From positions 1 to 25,501 of the forward strand of contig CAJUSQ010000029.1 of the NCBI GenBank assembly GCA_910588885.1: a stretch of DNA of 25,501 nt, in the 5' to 3' direction. Source of the DNA: an uncultured Lachnospiraceae bacterium. Its GTDB lineage: Bacteria > Bacillota > Clostridia > Lachnospirales > Lachnospiraceae. How positions within the stretch are numbered: position 1 is the stretch's first letter; each line of letters starts with the position of its first letter. A model generated the notes under the pieces. The model saw only the letters and a list, made by a program, of their open reading frames with translations. It ran no database searches and had not been told where the DNA came from. The position numbers and the translations under genes are program-made. Shown here one piece after another: positions 24,143 to 25,501 of the stretch.

Positions 24143-25351
24143 ATGGCAAAAGAAATGATTGCAATGCTTCTTGCCGGAGGCCAGGGTTCCCGCTTGTATG
24201 CCCTGACTCAGAATCTGGCAAAACCGGCAGTTCCCTTTGGCGGAAAATATCGGATCATTGATTTCCCCCTTTCGAACTGTGTGAACTCAGGCATTGATAC
24301 CGTGGGAATTTTGACACAGTATCAGCCCCTTGTTCTGAATGAATATATTGGAAACGGCCAACCCTGGGACTTGGACCGTCTGCATGGCGGCGTACATATC
24401 CTGCCCCCCTATCAGCAGGCTTCCGGCTCCGACTGGTATAAAGGAACCGCAAACGCAATTTTCCAGAATATCTCTTTTATTGAGCGGTATGATCCGAAAT
24501 ACGTGATTATCCTGTCCGGCGACCAGATCTGCAAGCAGGATTACAGCGATTTCCTGAAATTCCATAAGGAAAAAGGCGCGGAATTCAGCGTAGCCGTTAT
24601 GGAAGTACCCTGGGAAGAAGCGCCCCGGTTCGGCCTGATGGTAACGGACGAGAATGACAAGATCACCGAATTCCAGGAAAAACCCAAGGAGCCCAAGTCC
24701 AACCTGGCTTCCATGGGAATTTATATTTTCAATTGGGATGTATTGAGGAAATACCTGATCGAAGACGAGGATGACCCGGAATCCGAAAACGACTTCGGAA
24801 ACAACATCATTCCCAACCTGTTGCGCGACAACCGCTCCATGTATGCTTATCGGTTCAGCGGCTACTGGAAGGATGTAGGAACCATTTCTTCCCTGTGGGA
24901 GGCCAATATGGAGGTATTGGATCCCGAACACAGCGGAATCAACCTTTTTGACGAAAACTGGAAAATCTACAGCCGGAACAGCGGTATGACCGGCCATAAG
25001 ATCAGCGCCGACGCCGTTGTGGAGAACTCCATGATTACCGACGGATGCCGGATCTCCGGAGAAGTGAAGCATTCCATCCTGTTTGCCGGCGTTCAGGTTG
25101 AGCCGGGAGCAAAGGTGGAAGATGCCGTAATCATGGGCGGAAGCATCATTAAATCCGGCGCCGTAGTAGAGCACTGTATCGTAGCCGAGAACGTCATTAT
25201 CGGGGAAAACGCAACCGTAGGCGCCATGCCAAGCGGCAACGAAAACGGCGTTGCCACCGTAGGTTCCGGCATCTATATCGGAAACGGGGCAAAGATCGGC
25301 CCCAACGCCATGGTAAATAGCAATGTAAAGGACGGTGAAGAGCAATGGTAA
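24143..25351 (+). CDS. glgC: Glucose-1-phosphate adenylyltransferase (ADP-glucose synthesis)
   Basis: A 402-residue enzyme that makes ADP-glucose from ATP and glucose-1-phosphate, the committed step of glycogen synthesis. The Rossmann-like nucleotidyltransferase domain opens with LLAGGQGSRLYALT (9-22) and KPAVPFGGKYRIIDFPLSNCVNSG, then a GTANAIFQN segment and the catalytic ILSGDQICKQDY. The last ~110 residues form a left-handed beta-helix with hexapeptide repeats (AVIMGGSIIKSGAVVEHCIV and following). AGGAG is seven bases before the ATG. Its stop overlaps the glgD start, as in Bacillus-type glgC-glgD pairs. Confidence 0.97.
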   Translation: MAKEMIAMLLAGGQGSRLYALTQNLAKPAVPFGGKYRIIDFPLSNCVNSGIDTVGILTQYQPLVLNEYIGNGQPWDLDRLHGGVHILPPYQQASGSDWYKGTANAIFQNISFIERYDPKYVIILSGDQICKQDYSDFLKFHKEKGAEFSVAVMEVPWEEAPRFGLMVTDENDKITEFQEKPKEPKSNLASMGIYIFNWDVLRKYLIEDEDDPESENDFGNNIIPNLLRDNRSMYAYRFSGYWKDVGTISSLWEANMEVLDPEHSGINLFDENWKIYSRNSGMTGHKISADAVVENSMITDGCRISGEVKHSILFAGVQVEPGAKVEDAVIMGGSIIKSGAVVEHCIVAENVIIGENATVGAMPSGNENGVATVGSGIYIGNGAKIGPNAMVNSNVKDGEEQW

Positions 25352-25501
25352 ATTCAAATACAGATGCATTGAGCATCATTTTCCCAAATAGTTATGATGA
25401 AATCGTACCGGAGCTGGTTATCGAACGCTCCATGGCTTCCATTCCCTTTGCAGGCCGTTACCGTATGATCGACTTTATTTTATCCAGTATGGTGAACAGC
25501 G
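25345..25501 (+). CDS. glgD: GlgD subunit of glucose-1-phosphate adenylyltransferase, 5' part
   Basis: The first 52 codons are visible; the gene continues past the window end. The sequence ALSIIFPNSYDEIVPEL and ASIPFAGRYRMIDFILSSMVNS matches the GlgD start, which keeps the fold of GlgC but has changed the GGxGxRL nucleotide loop and acts as a partner subunit that stimulates GlgC. The ATG at 25345 overlaps the glgC stop by seven bases, implying translational coupling. Confidence 0.93.
   Translation, partial: MVNSNTDALSIIFPNSYDEIVPELVIERSMASIPFAGRYRMIDFILSSMVNS

Noticed and set aside
24287..25369. A 360-codon minus-strand open frame opposite glgC
   Set aside because: It mirrors the clear glgC gene and has no domain match; codon-usage shadow.

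Overview
The window looks like chromosomal DNA of a Gram-positive Clostridia species, most likely Lachnospiraceae. This is inferred from gene content, not from any search. The pointers are strong GGAGG-type ribosome binding sites, several likely TTG starts, a paired glgC-glgD, a PolA without proofreading residues, a small Spo0A-C-like protein, an orphan FliD-like protein and an FtsA-like ATPase joined to dephospho-CoA kinase. I saw no rRNA, tRNA, CRISPR array, integrase or transposase gene. Most genes are on the minus strand.

Layout: (1) 1-1500, plus strand: the end of an NTF2/SnoaL-like gene and an AraC-type regulator with a GyrI-like effector domain, closed by a perfect palindrome. (2) 1498-2582, minus strand: a FliD-like gene with no flagellar neighbours, under a candidate SigD-type promoter, and an AT-rich gap. 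(3) 2583-4720: ung, hisF and hisH, with hisH and hisF translationally coupled. (4) 4786-6348: a lineage-type single-pass membrane protein of unknown role. (5) 6449-16322: a long run read as polA, coaE/ftsA-like, a WalJ/YycJ-type metallo-hydrolase, an ACT-domain protein, a PFL/UPF0210 protein and a MATE exporter. (6) 16527-16772: the small Spo0A-C-like DNA-binding protein. (7) 16899-22201: response regulator, histidine kinase, ABC ATPase and FtsX-type permease, with a candidate regulator-controlled promoter between kinase and ATPase. (8) 22401-22580: a compact inverted-repeat segment beside enolase. (9) 22584-25501: enolase (minus), diverging from glgC-glgD (plus, cut by the window end) across a region with a near-perfect palindrome.

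Functionally the window mixes housekeeping (DNA replication and repair, coenzyme A, histidine, glycolysis, glycogen) with an envelope-sensing and export module and several poorly described proteins. The points most worth a second look are the in-frame CoaE-FtsA-like joint with its own internal ribosome binding site, the FliD-like orphan with a SigD-like promoter, and the spaced GTTAA repeats ahead of the ABC genes.
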